Shown in pieces: positions 9,603 through 17,325 of a stretch of 64,000 nt of DNA. This DNA is from Thermoguttaceae bacterium. Lineage in GTDB: Bacteria; Planctomycetota; Planctomycetia; Pirellulales; Thermoguttaceae. Numbering within the stretch: position 1 is the first letter of the stretch; each line of letters begins with the position of its first letter. The translations under genes were made by a program, and so were the position numbers. The notes under the pieces were generated by a model. It saw only the letters and a list, made by a program, of their open reading frames with translations, was not told where the DNA came from and did no database searches. The DNA lies in assembly GCA_017559825.1 (NCBI GenBank), contig JAFYQR010000142.1, forward strand, positions 31,213 to 95,212, given 5' to 3'.

Positions 9603-9756
9603 CGGGGCAAACGGCGCCGCGACGAGCCGCTTTGAAAGCGATTTTCGTCGTCGACCGATCGAAATTTTCGACAAACGCGGCGCTTCGGGCGAGCGATTTC
9701 GGCTCGCCGAACGATTCGCAACAACGAAGGCAACGACAAATTTTAGGAAACGCGCA

Positions 9757-11478
9757 ATGGCCGAACTCTCCGTCGACGATCTGACGCAACGACTTTTGTC
9801 CCTCGACCTCATGGATATGGGAAAGATTCGCGACGTTGAAAATTCGTTTGGGTCGCAGAATTTTACTTCCGAACAGTTTTTGCAAGCGGCGCAGCGGCTC
9901 GGCTACTTGACGAAGTACCAAGTCGAGCGGCTCGCGAGCGGCGAAACGACCGGCTTTTATTACGGCGACTACCGCATTCAGTACATGATCGGTTCCGGCT
10001 CCTTCGCCCGAGTTTTCCGTTGCGTTCACAAGACGACCGGCAAAGTCGTCGCGGTGAAAGTCTTGCGGGCTCGGTTCCGCGAAGATAAAACGGCGATCGA
10101 CGAGTTCACGCGGGAAGCCGAGCTCGGCGTCGAGCTGCGGCACCCGAACGTCGCGGCGGTTTACGAGTCGAAGTCGACGAAGTACGATCATTATATGGTG
10201 ATGGACTTCATCGAGGGGCGAACGCTCCGCGAAGAGGTGAAGGCGCAAAAGAACGGAATCGTCGAACCGAAGCGCGCGACCCGCATCGTTACCGACGTTT
10301 GCTCGGCGCTCGATTACGCCTTCAAACGCGGGTACCAACACCGCGATATGAAGTTGTCAAACATTATGTTGTCGAGTTCCGGGAAGGCGGTTTTGCTCGA
10401 CTTCGGGCTCTTGGCCGACGACAACAACTCGAACTGGAAGAACCAACGGGCGATCGAGTACGCCGCGCTCGAGCGAACGACTCGCGTCCGCCGCGACGAC
10501 AAACGGAGCGACGTCTACTTCTTGGGCGCGATTTTCTATCAGCTGCTGACCGGCGTCGCGCCGCTCGGCGAAATGAAGGAGCGGGCCAAGCGGCTCGACT
10601 CGTCGCGTTTCCGCAACGTGCGACCGATTCGCGACGTCGCTCCGTTCGTGCCGCGCGTTTTGGCGTTCATTGTCGAAAAGGCGATGAAGCTCGACCCGGA
10701 GGAGCGGTATCAATCGCCGGGCGCGATGTTGGCCGACTTGGAAATCGCGGTGAAAAAGCTCGAAAGCGGCGAAGTCGACGAGGAGGTCGCCGTCCAGACG
10801 AGCCTCGCCGCCGCTGCGAAAAAAGAGCGCGCCAACTTGCCGACCGTCATGATAGTCGAAGCGAACGTCGAGTTGCAAAACACGTTCCGACAATCGTTTA
10901 AGAACGCCGGGTTCCGAGCGCTCGTCATCTCGAACGTCGACCGAGCGATCGAGCGGCTCGACGATCCGGACAGCGGCGTCGGCGCCGTCTTGTTCAACGC
11001 GCAAGCGCTTGGAAAGGCCGCCGTCGAAGGGTTTAACCGCTTGCTCGAATCGCCGACGACGCGCGATATTCCGGCCGTTCTGCTCCTCGACGAAACGCAA
11101 GTCAAGTGGGCCGCGAAGGCGCGGCGGAGCAAAACGCGCCTCGCGATCGGGATGCCGATCGCGATGAAACGGCTCCTTCTCGTGTTGATGAAGCTGACGG
11201 CGCCGCAACTCTTCGAGGAAACGCCCGCGACGCCCGCCGAACCCGAAAAAACGCCTGTCGCGACGAGCGAGGCGAAACCGGAACCCGTCGACGAAACCGT
11301 TGAAACGTCGACGAACGCCGAAGAGAGCGATTTCCCCAGCGACGAGTTTGACGCCGCGCTCGACGCCGCCGTCGACGCGTTGGAGCCCGCGACCGCCGAG
11401 CCGGAACTTTCCGCCGAACCGGACGACGATTATTACGGGGACTACGAAGATTACGAAAACGACGACGAGGAAAAATAG
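9757..11478 (+). CDS. Ser/Thr protein kinase fused to a degenerate receiver domain
   Basis: 573 residues in four parts. Residues 1-70 are a planctomycete-type lead-in (LTKYQVERLASGETTGFYYGDY). Residues 72-340 are a Hanks-type kinase: glycine loop IGSGSFARVF, ATP lysine K101 (VAVKVL), catalytic loop HRDMKLSN with D197, and DFG D215. Residues about 362-480 look like a response-regulator receiver fold (TVMIVEANVELQNTFRQSFKNAG) but lack key residues: the acidic pair is reduced to E368 and the phosphoacceptor position reads N414. Residues about 487-573 are an acidic tail rich in Glu, Asp and Tyr. The kinase itself keeps all visible catalytic residues. No transmembrane segment is visible, so it is probably cytoplasmic. 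Substrate and signal are unknown. Confidence 0.88.
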   Translation: MAELSVDDLTQRLLSLDLMDMGKIRDVENSFGSQNFTSEQFLQAAQRLGYLTKYQVERLASGETTGFYYGDYRIQYMIGSGSFARVFRCVHKTTGKVVAVKVLRARFREDKTAIDEFTREAELGVELRHPNVAAVYESKSTKYDHYMVMDFIEGRTLREEVKAQKNGIVEPKRATRIVTDVCSALDYAFKRGYQHRDMKLSNIMLSSSGKAVLLDFGLLADDNNSNWKNQRAIEYAALERTTRVRRDDKRSDVYFLGAIFYQLLTGVAPLGEMKERAKRLDSSRFRNVRPIRDVAPFVPRVLAFIVEKAMKLDPEERYQSPGAMLADLEIAVKKLESGEVDEEVAVQTSLAAAAKKERANLPTVMIVEANVELQNTFRQSFKNAGFRALVISNVDRAIERLDDPDSGVGAVLFNAQALGKAAVEGFNRLLESPTTRDIPAVLLLDETQVKWAAKARRSKTRLAIGMPIAMKRLLLVLMKLTAPQLFEETPATPAEPEKTPVATSEAKPEPVDETVETSTNAEESDFPSDEFDAALDAAVDALEPATAEPELSAEPDDDYYGDYEDYENDDEEK

Positions 11479-11491
11479 GCGAACAAGCGAG

Positions 11492-11535
11492 AACGGCGTT
11501 TCGCGAACGACGGAAAACGTTCGCGTCGCGCCGTT
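11492..11535 (+). terminator. Hairpin after the kinase gene
   Basis: AACGGCG/CGCCGTT (11492-11498, 11529-11535) encloses GCGAACG/CGTTCGC (11503-11509, 11518-11524), a long interrupted stem 14 bp past the stop. A short T-run (AGTTTTTAA) comes several bases later, so termination is plausible but not textbook. Confidence 0.45.
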
Positions 11536-11660
11536 TGGCTAGTTTTTAACGTTTTGTGAAGATTTTCCGACGACATTAAGAGCGGCGCGCGGTCTCGGCG
11601 AGCGTTCGAAGGCGTTTTCGAATCGACTCGACGAAGCGGCGCGACGCAAGGAGCGAATCG

Positions 11661-12542
11661 ATGAATCGACGACGTTTTCTTCAAGCCGGGCTCGGCGCGA
11701 CCGCTTGCGGCGCGTTGGGGGCGTTTTCTTCCGCGACGACTTTGACCGCTTGGGGGGCCGACGCCGCGCCGGTTAAAAAAATTCCGATCGCGCTGCAGGT
11801 TTACTCGCTTCGAGAATACGCGGCGAAAGACTTCGCCGGGACGATGAAAAAAATCGCCGAAATGGGGTACGAAGGCGTCGAGTTCGCCGGTTATTACGGC
11901 AAGAGCGCGAAGGAAGTTCGCAAAGCGCTTGACGACGCGGGCTTGAAGGCGATCAGCGCGCACCTCGGCGTTCCGCAACTTCTCGACGGCGCGTTCGAAG
12001 AAACGGTCGCGTTCGAAAAGACGTTGGGGAACTCTCGGCTGATCGTCGCCGGCGGGCTTTCGGAGTCCTGCAAAACGGACGCCGGGAACCAAATGACTGC
12101 TTACCTCTTCAACGAAATCGCGGCGAAGGCGGCGAAAGTCGGGATGCAAATCGGCTTTCACGCTCACTTTAACGACTTCGCCGACGTGAACGGCAAGACC
12201 GCTTGGGAACTTTTCTTTAGCCGAACGCGCAAAGACGTGATCGCGCAGATGGACGTCGGCAACTGCCTTTCGGGCGGCGGCGATCCCTTTGCGGAAATCG
12301 CGAAACAGCCCGGGCGCGGCCAACTTTTGCACGTCAAGGCGCACGGGAAGCCGGGAACGAAAGGCGCCGTCGTCGCGTCGCCGGAAGACTCGGTCGATTG
12401 GGCGAAGATGTTCGAACTTTGTGAAACGAAGGCCGGCGTCGAGTGGTATATCGTCGAGCAAGAGGACTTCCGCGACGGAAGCGACGCGCTGGAAGCGTGC
12501 GCCGAAGCGTTCGAAAATCTGAAGAAAATGGGCAAAGCGTAA
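11661..12542 (+). CDS. Tat-exported sugar phosphate isomerase/epimerase-like TIM-barrel protein
   Basis: 293 residues. The N-terminus MNRRRFLQAGLGATACGALG is a twin-arginine signal, so the folded protein should be exported. The rest is a xylose-isomerase-like (AP endonuclease 2 family) TIM barrel: IALQVYSLREYAAKDFAGTMKKIAEMGYEGVEFAG at the start of the barrel, FHAHFNDF and MDVGNC with likely metal ligands, and IVEQEDF near the end. Members of this family isomerise or epimerise sugars or dehydrate related acids with a divalent metal; secreted planctomycete paralogues are common. The exact substrate is not predictable here. GGAG precedes the ATG. It is followed by its own terminator. Confidence 0.85.
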   Translation: MNRRRFLQAGLGATACGALGAFSSATTLTAWGADAAPVKKIPIALQVYSLREYAAKDFAGTMKKIAEMGYEGVEFAGYYGKSAKEVRKALDDAGLKAISAHLGVPQLLDGAFEETVAFEKTLGNSRLIVAGGLSESCKTDAGNQMTAYLFNEIAAKAAKVGMQIGFHAHFNDFADVNGKTAWELFFSRTRKDVIAQMDVGNCLSGGGDPFAEIAKQPGRGQLLHVKAHGKPGTKGAVVASPEDSVDWAKMFELCETKAGVEWYIVEQEDFRDGSDALEACAEAFENLKKMGKA

Positions 12543-12569
12543 AATTTAAGCGTTTTGCGTAAAACGGCT

Positions 12570-12614
12570 AACGCTCGAGCTTCGTCGGGAACGGCGGTGT
12601 TCGAGCGTTTTTTT
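12570..12614 (+). terminator. Rho-independent terminator
   Basis: AACGCTCGA (12570-12578) pairs with TCGAGCGTT (12601-12609) and runs into seven T residues (12608-12614), just past the TIM-barrel gene. Confidence 0.8.
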
Positions 12615-12703
12615 GTCGTTCGACGGCGCCGAGCGGAATTTTTTTCTCGACGTTTTTCAAAAAATCGCGTTTTTTCTTTCCGAATCGAGAAAATAGAAGC
12701 GGT

Positions 12704-12729
12704 TTGACGTTTACACGGTTCCGTATAAT
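12704..12729 (+). promoter_or_regulatory. Probable promoter of the TPR lipoprotein-scpB operon
   Basis: A perfect TATAAT at 12724-12729. TTGACG at 12704-12709 is only 14 bp upstream, which is short for sigma-70, so the -10 is the reliable part. The first gene starts at 12864. Confidence 0.45.
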
Positions 12730-12863
12730 CGTTAAACTACGCGCGGGTGCGCCGACTCCGCGTTGTTTTAGAACGTAAGAAAAGGCGGATTGCGAAGAAA
12801 TATTTCGCTTGGTCGGCGTTTTGGTGCAAGGAATCGCGCGTTAAAACAGGACGGTTGAAGAAA

Positions 12864-13517
12864 ATGAGACGATTTTTTTGGGCGGTCGGAACGACGGCGG
12901 CGCTGACGGTCGCGTGTTGCGGCGGTTGCGACAAAGGAAACGGCGAGAATCCGCAAACGGCGGTCGGGCAAGCGACGCTCGACGCCGGGGCCGCCGCGTT
13001 GGACGCCGGAGAGTGGACGCGCGCTTTCGACGCGTTTAGCGACGCGATCGCCGCCGATCCGAACGCCGTCGACGCGTATTACGGTCGCGCCGCCGCTTCG
13101 CTCGCTCTCGCGCAAGAGCGGTATCGTTTGGCGCAAGCCGCCGCGACGAACGGCGATACGGAAAACGGCGCGGCCGAGGCGGCGAAAGCGGACGAACGCT
13201 TCAAAAAAGCGTTGGAAGACTGCGCAAAGACGTTGGAGCTCGACCCGAAACGCGCCGACGCCTATTTCATTCGCGGAGTCGTCGCGCAGTATCAAGGCGA
13301 CTGGAACGCCGGGATCGAGGCGTTTACGAAGTGCGTCGAGTTGGACGCGACGAACGCCGAGGCTTACCACCGTCGCGGCGAAATTTACGATTTTATCGGC
13401 AATCCCGACGCGACGGTCGACCTTAAAAAGGCCGCCGAATTGGGGTACCGCGACCCCGACGGCGGCGACAAAAACGCGTCGGAAACCGTCGAAGAGCCGC
13501 AAACCGTCAAAGAATAA
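12864..13517 (+). CDS. TPR-repeat lipoprotein
   Basis: 217 residues from ATG 12864 (MRRFFWAVGTTAALTVACCGGC); a longer in-frame reading from 12747 would bury this lipoprotein signal, so it is rejected. After the lipid-anchor Cys there is a short linker and then at least three tetratricopeptide repeats, for example AAALDAGEWTRAFDAFSDAI, LEDCAKTLELDPKRADAYFI and IEAFTKCVELDATNAEAYHR. TPRs bind peptides or proteins. The gene ends 11 bp before the next gene and is the first of a three-gene unit that ends with scpB. The specific role is unknown. Confidence 0.82.
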   Translation: MRRFFWAVGTTAALTVACCGGCDKGNGENPQTAVGQATLDAGAAALDAGEWTRAFDAFSDAIAADPNAVDAYYGRAAASLALAQERYRLAQAAATNGDTENGAAEAAKADERFKKALEDCAKTLELDPKRADAYFIRGVVAQYQGDWNAGIEAFTKCVELDATNAEAYHRRGEIYDFIGNPDATVDLKKAAELGYRDPDGGDKNASETVEEPQTVKE

Positions 13518-13528
13518 GGAACGCGTCG

Positions 13529-14458
13529 ATGGCGAGAAATAAGCGAAAGCTCGAGGAAAAAAACGGCGCGTCCGAAATTGCGGAAGCTGTTAAATCGCGA
13601 CGCGGCAAAGGATTGCGCAACGCGACGGCGACGGCGGCTATTTGCGCGACTGCGTTCGGAGCGTACTATTCGCTCGATTTCCGAGCTGCGTCGAGCGATT
13701 GGTTCAACCGTTTGCGCGACGCGGCGTCGGCGAAATGGCGGGCGAACGGCGAAGGCGCGCCCGTCGCGGAAAGCGAAGCGCGTCCGCTGGAAGCGCCGAG
13801 TTTTCGAGACTTTCTGACCGCGGAATACGGCGAGGAAGGCGCTCGCGAACTCTTGAGTTCGAGCGCTTCCGTCGCGGCGGCGGACGCGGGGCTTTCGAAC
13901 GCGCCGACGACGTCGGCGAATTTCGCGGATTACGTCGTTGCGGAAGACGCGGCTACGTCCGGATTTACGTCAGCTCCGTTTTCCGACGCGCCGTCGAGTT
14001 TCGCGGATTTTGTCGCGGCTGAGGACGCGGCGTCGGAGTCGTTCGAAACGCCGTCGAGTTTCGCGGATTTTGTCGCGGCGGAAGACGCGGCGGTTTCCGA
14101 CGACGCGGCGCCCGAATCGTCGGAAACGTCGGCAAGTTTCGCCGATTACGTCGCGGCGAGACCGAGTCGCGAAACCGCGCTGCTCGACGATGGGCAACTC
14201 GTTGAAAAGAAAGAGGTGGCGTCGCGCGAGGAAGAACTTGCCGAGGACGAAACGACGCTGACGGCGCGTTTGCGAAGCGAAATGGCGTCGCGCGGCGTCG
14301 ACGCTCCGAAAATCGAACGTTGGGGCGATCGTTTTTGGCGAGCGTCCGGTTACGCGGCGACGCGAGAAGGCGTCGCTACGTATTGCGAAGCGGTCGACGT
14401 CGATCCGGCGTCGGCGCAACGGACTGCGTTGGAAAAATTTGACGCCGTGAAACGTTGA
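13529..14458 (+). CDS. Single-pass membrane protein with repeated SFADFVAAEDAA motif
   Basis: 309 residues; GGAACG precedes the ATG. A basic N-terminus (KRKLEEK...KSRRGKGLR) is followed by one hydrophobic segment near residues 31-50, so the long C-terminal part is probably periplasmic, or the protein is membrane-tethered. Short acidic repeats with the core (S/N)FADxVAAEDAA begin at residues 130, 157, 177 and 203, with a divergent copy (SFRDFLTAEYG) at residue 91. The two central copies are also repeated at DNA level with a 60-bp period. A conserved-looking tail (RWGDRFWRASGYAATREGVATYCEAVDVDP) ends the protein. I recognise no family. It lies between a TPR lipoprotein and scpB, 11 and 27 bp from them, so it is probably co-transcribed. 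Confidence 0.75.
   Translation: MARNKRKLEEKNGASEIAEAVKSRRGKGLRNATATAAICATAFGAYYSLDFRAASSDWFNRLRDAASAKWRANGEGAPVAESEARPLEAPSFRDFLTAEYGEEGARELLSSSASVAAADAGLSNAPTTSANFADYVVAEDAATSGFTSAPFSDAPSSFADFVAAEDAASESFETPSSFADFVAAEDAAVSDDAAPESSETSASFADYVAARPSRETALLDDGQLVEKKEVASREEELAEDETTLTARLRSEMASRGVDAPKIERWGDRFWRASGYAATREGVATYCEAVDVDPASAQRTALEKFDAVKR
13989..14092 (+). repeat. 60-bp in-frame tandem repeat
   Basis: Two nearly identical blocks (13989-14032 and 14049-14092), each encoding PSSFADFVAAEDAA, with start-to-start distance of exactly 60 bp. They suggest recent in-frame duplication inside the gene. Confidence 0.75.
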
Positions 14459-14485
14459 CGGCCGGCGGATTGCTTGGGTTGTTAA

Positions 14486-15124
14486 ATGATTGACGATAAA
14501 GACGGTATGGCGCGCGTCGAGGCGGTCCTTTTTTTAGCGAAAGAGCCGATTCCGAGTCGCAAACTGGCGCTTTTGGCCGACGTCGAGGACGGCGCCCGGG
14601 CTCGAGCGTTGGTTCGGCGGCTTAACGAGCGGTATCGTCGCGTCGGGAGCGCTTTTTGCGCGGTCGAGGTCGCCGGCGGATTTCAACTTCGCGCGGCGCC
14701 GGAGTTTGCGCCTTGGCTCTTGCGGTTGAGCGAAGCGCCGGTCGAGTCGCGCCCGACCGGATCCGCGATGGAAACGCTTGCTATCGTCGCTTACGAACAG
14801 CCGATTTTGCGAGCGAAAATCGAGGCGATTCGCGGCGTCCACTGCGGCGATGTTTTGCGCCAACTCCTTGAACAAGACCTAATTAAGATCGTCGGACGTT
14901 CCGAGGAACTCGGGCGCCCGTTTCTGTACGGAACGACGAAACGCTTTTTGACGGCGTTCGGACTGACGCGAATCGAAGACTTGCCGCGGCGCAACGGCGA
15001 GTGGACGACCGCCGCCGACGTAAAAAAAGAGGTCGCGAAAACGCTCGCCGCCGACGCGAAAAAGTCGGCGGAGCGTTTGGGCGACGCGTCGAACGTTGAA
15101 AAGAGAAACGACGCAAACGCTTGA
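14486..15124 (+). CDS. scpB: Segregation and condensation protein B
   Basis: Kleisin-associated winged-helix protein of the Smc-ScpAB complex that compacts and separates newly replicated chromosomes. 212 residues. The N-terminal winged helix begins ARVEAVLFLAKEPIPSRKLALLADV. The second has the hallmark METLAIVAYEQPILRAKIEAIRGV near residues 92-117, followed by the LxEQDLIKIVGRSEELGRPFLYGTT segment. A Lys/Ala-rich tail of about 35 residues is extra. It is the last gene of the operon with the TPR lipoprotein and the repeat membrane protein. Neither scpA nor smc is in the window. It ends 31 bp from convergent ruvX. Confidence 0.93.
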   Translation: MIDDKDGMARVEAVLFLAKEPIPSRKLALLADVEDGARARALVRRLNERYRRVGSAFCAVEVAGGFQLRAAPEFAPWLLRLSEAPVESRPTGSAMETLAIVAYEQPILRAKIEAIRGVHCGDVLRQLLEQDLIKIVGRSEELGRPFLYGTTKRFLTAFGLTRIEDLPRRNGEWTTAADVKKEVAKTLAADAKKSAERLGDASNVEKRNDANA

Positions 15125-15155
15125 CGAGCATACGTTTGCGTTTGTTTTTCTTGTT

Positions 15156-15644
15156 TTATTCTTGCGCTTTTTCTTCGTCGTCGAGCGCTAAAAACTCGGT
15201 CGTGCCGACGCAGCCGCGTTCGAGGTACGTCGACAAAATGATTTGCGCCGCGACCATATCGAGTCGCTCTTTGCGTTTTTTTGCGTTGAGGTTCGCCATT
15301 CGGAGGTAATTCTCCGCTTCCGCGCTGGTGAACCGCTCGTCGAGGAAGTCGATCGTAAGTCCGGTAACTTCCGCGAGTTGCGCTCCGAACGCGATCGCTT
15401 CGCGCGCTTTGTCGCTGAGATCGCCGTTGCAGTGGAGCGGAAGACCAAGAACGAAGTGAACGACGCGTTCTTCTTTCGCAAACTGTTGAAAATAAGCGAG
15501 ATCCTTCTTTTCGTCGCGACGCCGATAAATGGCGTAAGGCGACGCGATGATACGTTCGGAGTCGCAAATCGCGATTCCGATGCGAACGGTTCCGAAGTCG
15601 ATTCCGGCGATTTTGCCCTTTTCCGGCGGCGGGGACGGTTTCAT
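15156..15644 (-). CDS. ruvX: RuvX/YqgF-family putative pre-16S rRNA nuclease / Holliday junction resolvase
   Basis: 162 residues with an RNase H-like fold. Motif 1 GIDFGTVRIGIAICD (acidic D16), the VLGLPLHCNGDLSDKAREAIAFG segment, the DERFTSAEAENYL motif and a closing LDMVAAQIILSTYLE are all typical of YqgF. E. coli YqgF takes part in 16S rRNA 5' end maturation, while the family is also annotated as a Holliday junction resolvase; sequence alone does not decide. The ATG at 15644 opens after a short gap from the upstream methyltransferase gene on the same strand (64 bp), so the two might be co-transcribed. Confidence 0.9.
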   Translation of the reverse strand: MKPSPPPEKGKIAGIDFGTVRIGIAICDSERIIASPYAIYRRRDEKKDLAYFQQFAKEERVVHFVLGLPLHCNGDLSDKAREAIAFGAQLAEVTGLTIDFLDERFTSAEAENYLRMANLNAKKRKERLDMVAAQIILSTYLERGCVGTTEFLALDDEEKAQE

Positions 15645-15708
15645 TTTGATAAGTCCTTGTTTGATTGGGGTTGCGTTGGTTGCGTGAAGCGGGGAAACGC
15701 GACGACGT

Positions 15709-17253
15709 TTAATGGTTGATTGGCGTTAAGTCTTGACTTTTAACGAATTGGCGTTCTAGAAACATTTTTAAGTCTTTGGACGAAAACGCGTAATAACCGC
15801 CGCTTTTGTATTTTTGCAATAACGAAACGTAAGCTCCGAAATCGTCAGACGTTAGAAGGGAACGCAACGTTTCGAAAGCGACGTCGGTTAGAACGTAAAG
15901 CCCGCCGTAAACGCCCGTTCCGGATGGACTTGGCGTTAATTTGACGTCGGACGCGTCGCGAATTAACGTATTGACGGCGTATTTGATTTTTGCGACGTCT
16001 TTTAGCCCCTGCGTTCTCCCGAAGTAGGGCCAAGCGCCCGGATTCGTTAAACTTCGTTGTTTTAGACGGTCGCAAGCGATTTCGTAATAACGCTTTACCG
16101 CTGGAACGGCGGCGAGCGTTTCCCAAGGAAGCGGGCGTCCTTCCGCGTCGTAGGGGTAAAGACTGCGCGACCAAACTCCGGTCGACGCTTTCACAACGGG
16201 AATCGTAAAGTCCGTGAAACCAAATGTTGCGGCGTCGCCGATGAAAAAGGCGTCGGCGAGCGTCGCGAAACCGTTTTTCACCGCGAAACGTTCGGCGCTT
16301 TTCAGAGTTTCGAACGTTAGTATCTCTCGAAGAAACGAGAGGTTGCGGCGCGTTGAAAAGTAAAATCGGCCGTCGAGGTAAAAGTCGGCGGGCGTCAACC
16401 GTTCAATCGGTCGCAAGGCGTCGTCGGCGGAAATTTCGAAATATTGGGTCGCGGAATCCGAGACGCGGCAAGGAGTTAAGACGACGATCGTCGAATACGT
16501 CGCGGCGTCGAAAACTTGACGATGTTTTAAGTCGACAAGTTTCGCGAGCAAATTGTCGGCGACGATTTTTTCTCGCAAGCGCCTTCCCGCGACGCTGGTG
16601 AAAAAGGAACTCGGCGTAATGTAACCTAAGACTCCGTTTCGGTTTAGCATTCGTAAGCCGAGTTCGTAAAAAACAAGAAAAAGGTCGGTCATTCCGGTTT
16701 GCGCGAACTCGAAGCGCTTCGCGGCGTCAAACGTCGCGCCAAGGTTGTGAACGCGGACGTAGGGCGGATTGCCGACGACGAAATCGATTCGCCCGTCGAA
16801 ACGGTCGACCGTCAACGCGTCGGCGCAAATTACGTCCCAATTAACCCCTTGAACGCCAAAAGTTAGAGCGACGGCGGCAAGGTTTTGAACGCATTTTTCA
16901 CGCTCCGTCGGGTCGAGTTCGACGCCGTGTACGAACGTTTCAAGTTCCGCTTTAAGTTTTGCCGCGCCTAGATTTGCGTTTTCACGGCAATAACGCTCGA
17001 CGACGACGCTTAAAAACGCGCCGTCGCCGCAACTCGGGTCGACGACGTGCTTTCGAGCGATTCGAGCGCCGCGATAGTCGGTCAAGTCGAGGATTGTTTC
17101 GACGATGAAACGAGGCGTGTAAACGCGACCGTTTTTCTTACGGGCGTCGCAAAGGTCGGCGCAAGAAGACGTTGCGCGGCGTTTCGGCGTCGTTTTTTCA
17201 ACGGGCGACGGCGCGGGCGGAGCGGAAACGTTGCGGCGCGAGTTCGAAGGCAT
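15709..17253 (-). CDS. Orphan N6-adenine DNA methyltransferase (type II gamma-like)
   Basis: 514 residues. SAM-binding motif I VDPSCGDGAF is at residues 71-80, a GVELDP motif near 110 and the catalytic NPPY at 162-165, in the order of M.TaqI/Eco57I-like gamma adenine methyltransferases. A large C-terminal part (from about residue 270) is a probable target-recognition domain. It should methylate adenine in a specific DNA site; the site is unknown. No restriction endonuclease gene is adjacent: ftsH is 72 bp upstream and ruvX downstream, both on the same strand. The start has no good ribosome site, and the first 40 residues (Pro/Ser/Lys-rich) are not conserved-looking, so the true start may be somewhat downstream. 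Confidence 0.88.
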   Translation of the reverse strand: MPSNSRRNVSAPPAPSPVEKTTPKRRATSSCADLCDARKKNGRVYTPRFIVETILDLTDYRGARIARKHVVDPSCGDGAFLSVVVERYCRENANLGAAKLKAELETFVHGVELDPTEREKCVQNLAAVALTFGVQGVNWDVICADALTVDRFDGRIDFVVGNPPYVRVHNLGATFDAAKRFEFAQTGMTDLFLVFYELGLRMLNRNGVLGYITPSSFFTSVAGRRLREKIVADNLLAKLVDLKHRQVFDAATYSTIVVLTPCRVSDSATQYFEISADDALRPIERLTPADFYLDGRFYFSTRRNLSFLREILTFETLKSAERFAVKNGFATLADAFFIGDAATFGFTDFTIPVVKASTGVWSRSLYPYDAEGRPLPWETLAAVPAVKRYYEIACDRLKQRSLTNPGAWPYFGRTQGLKDVAKIKYAVNTLIRDASDVKLTPSPSGTGVYGGLYVLTDVAFETLRSLLTSDDFGAYVSLLQKYKSGGYYAFSSKDLKMFLERQFVKSQDLTPINH

Positions 17254-17325
17254 CGGAAAACGATCGAAAAAAAGCGCGACGCAATCGCTTGCGCCGCGCG
17301 GGGTTGAGGTTGAGTCGAACGTCGG

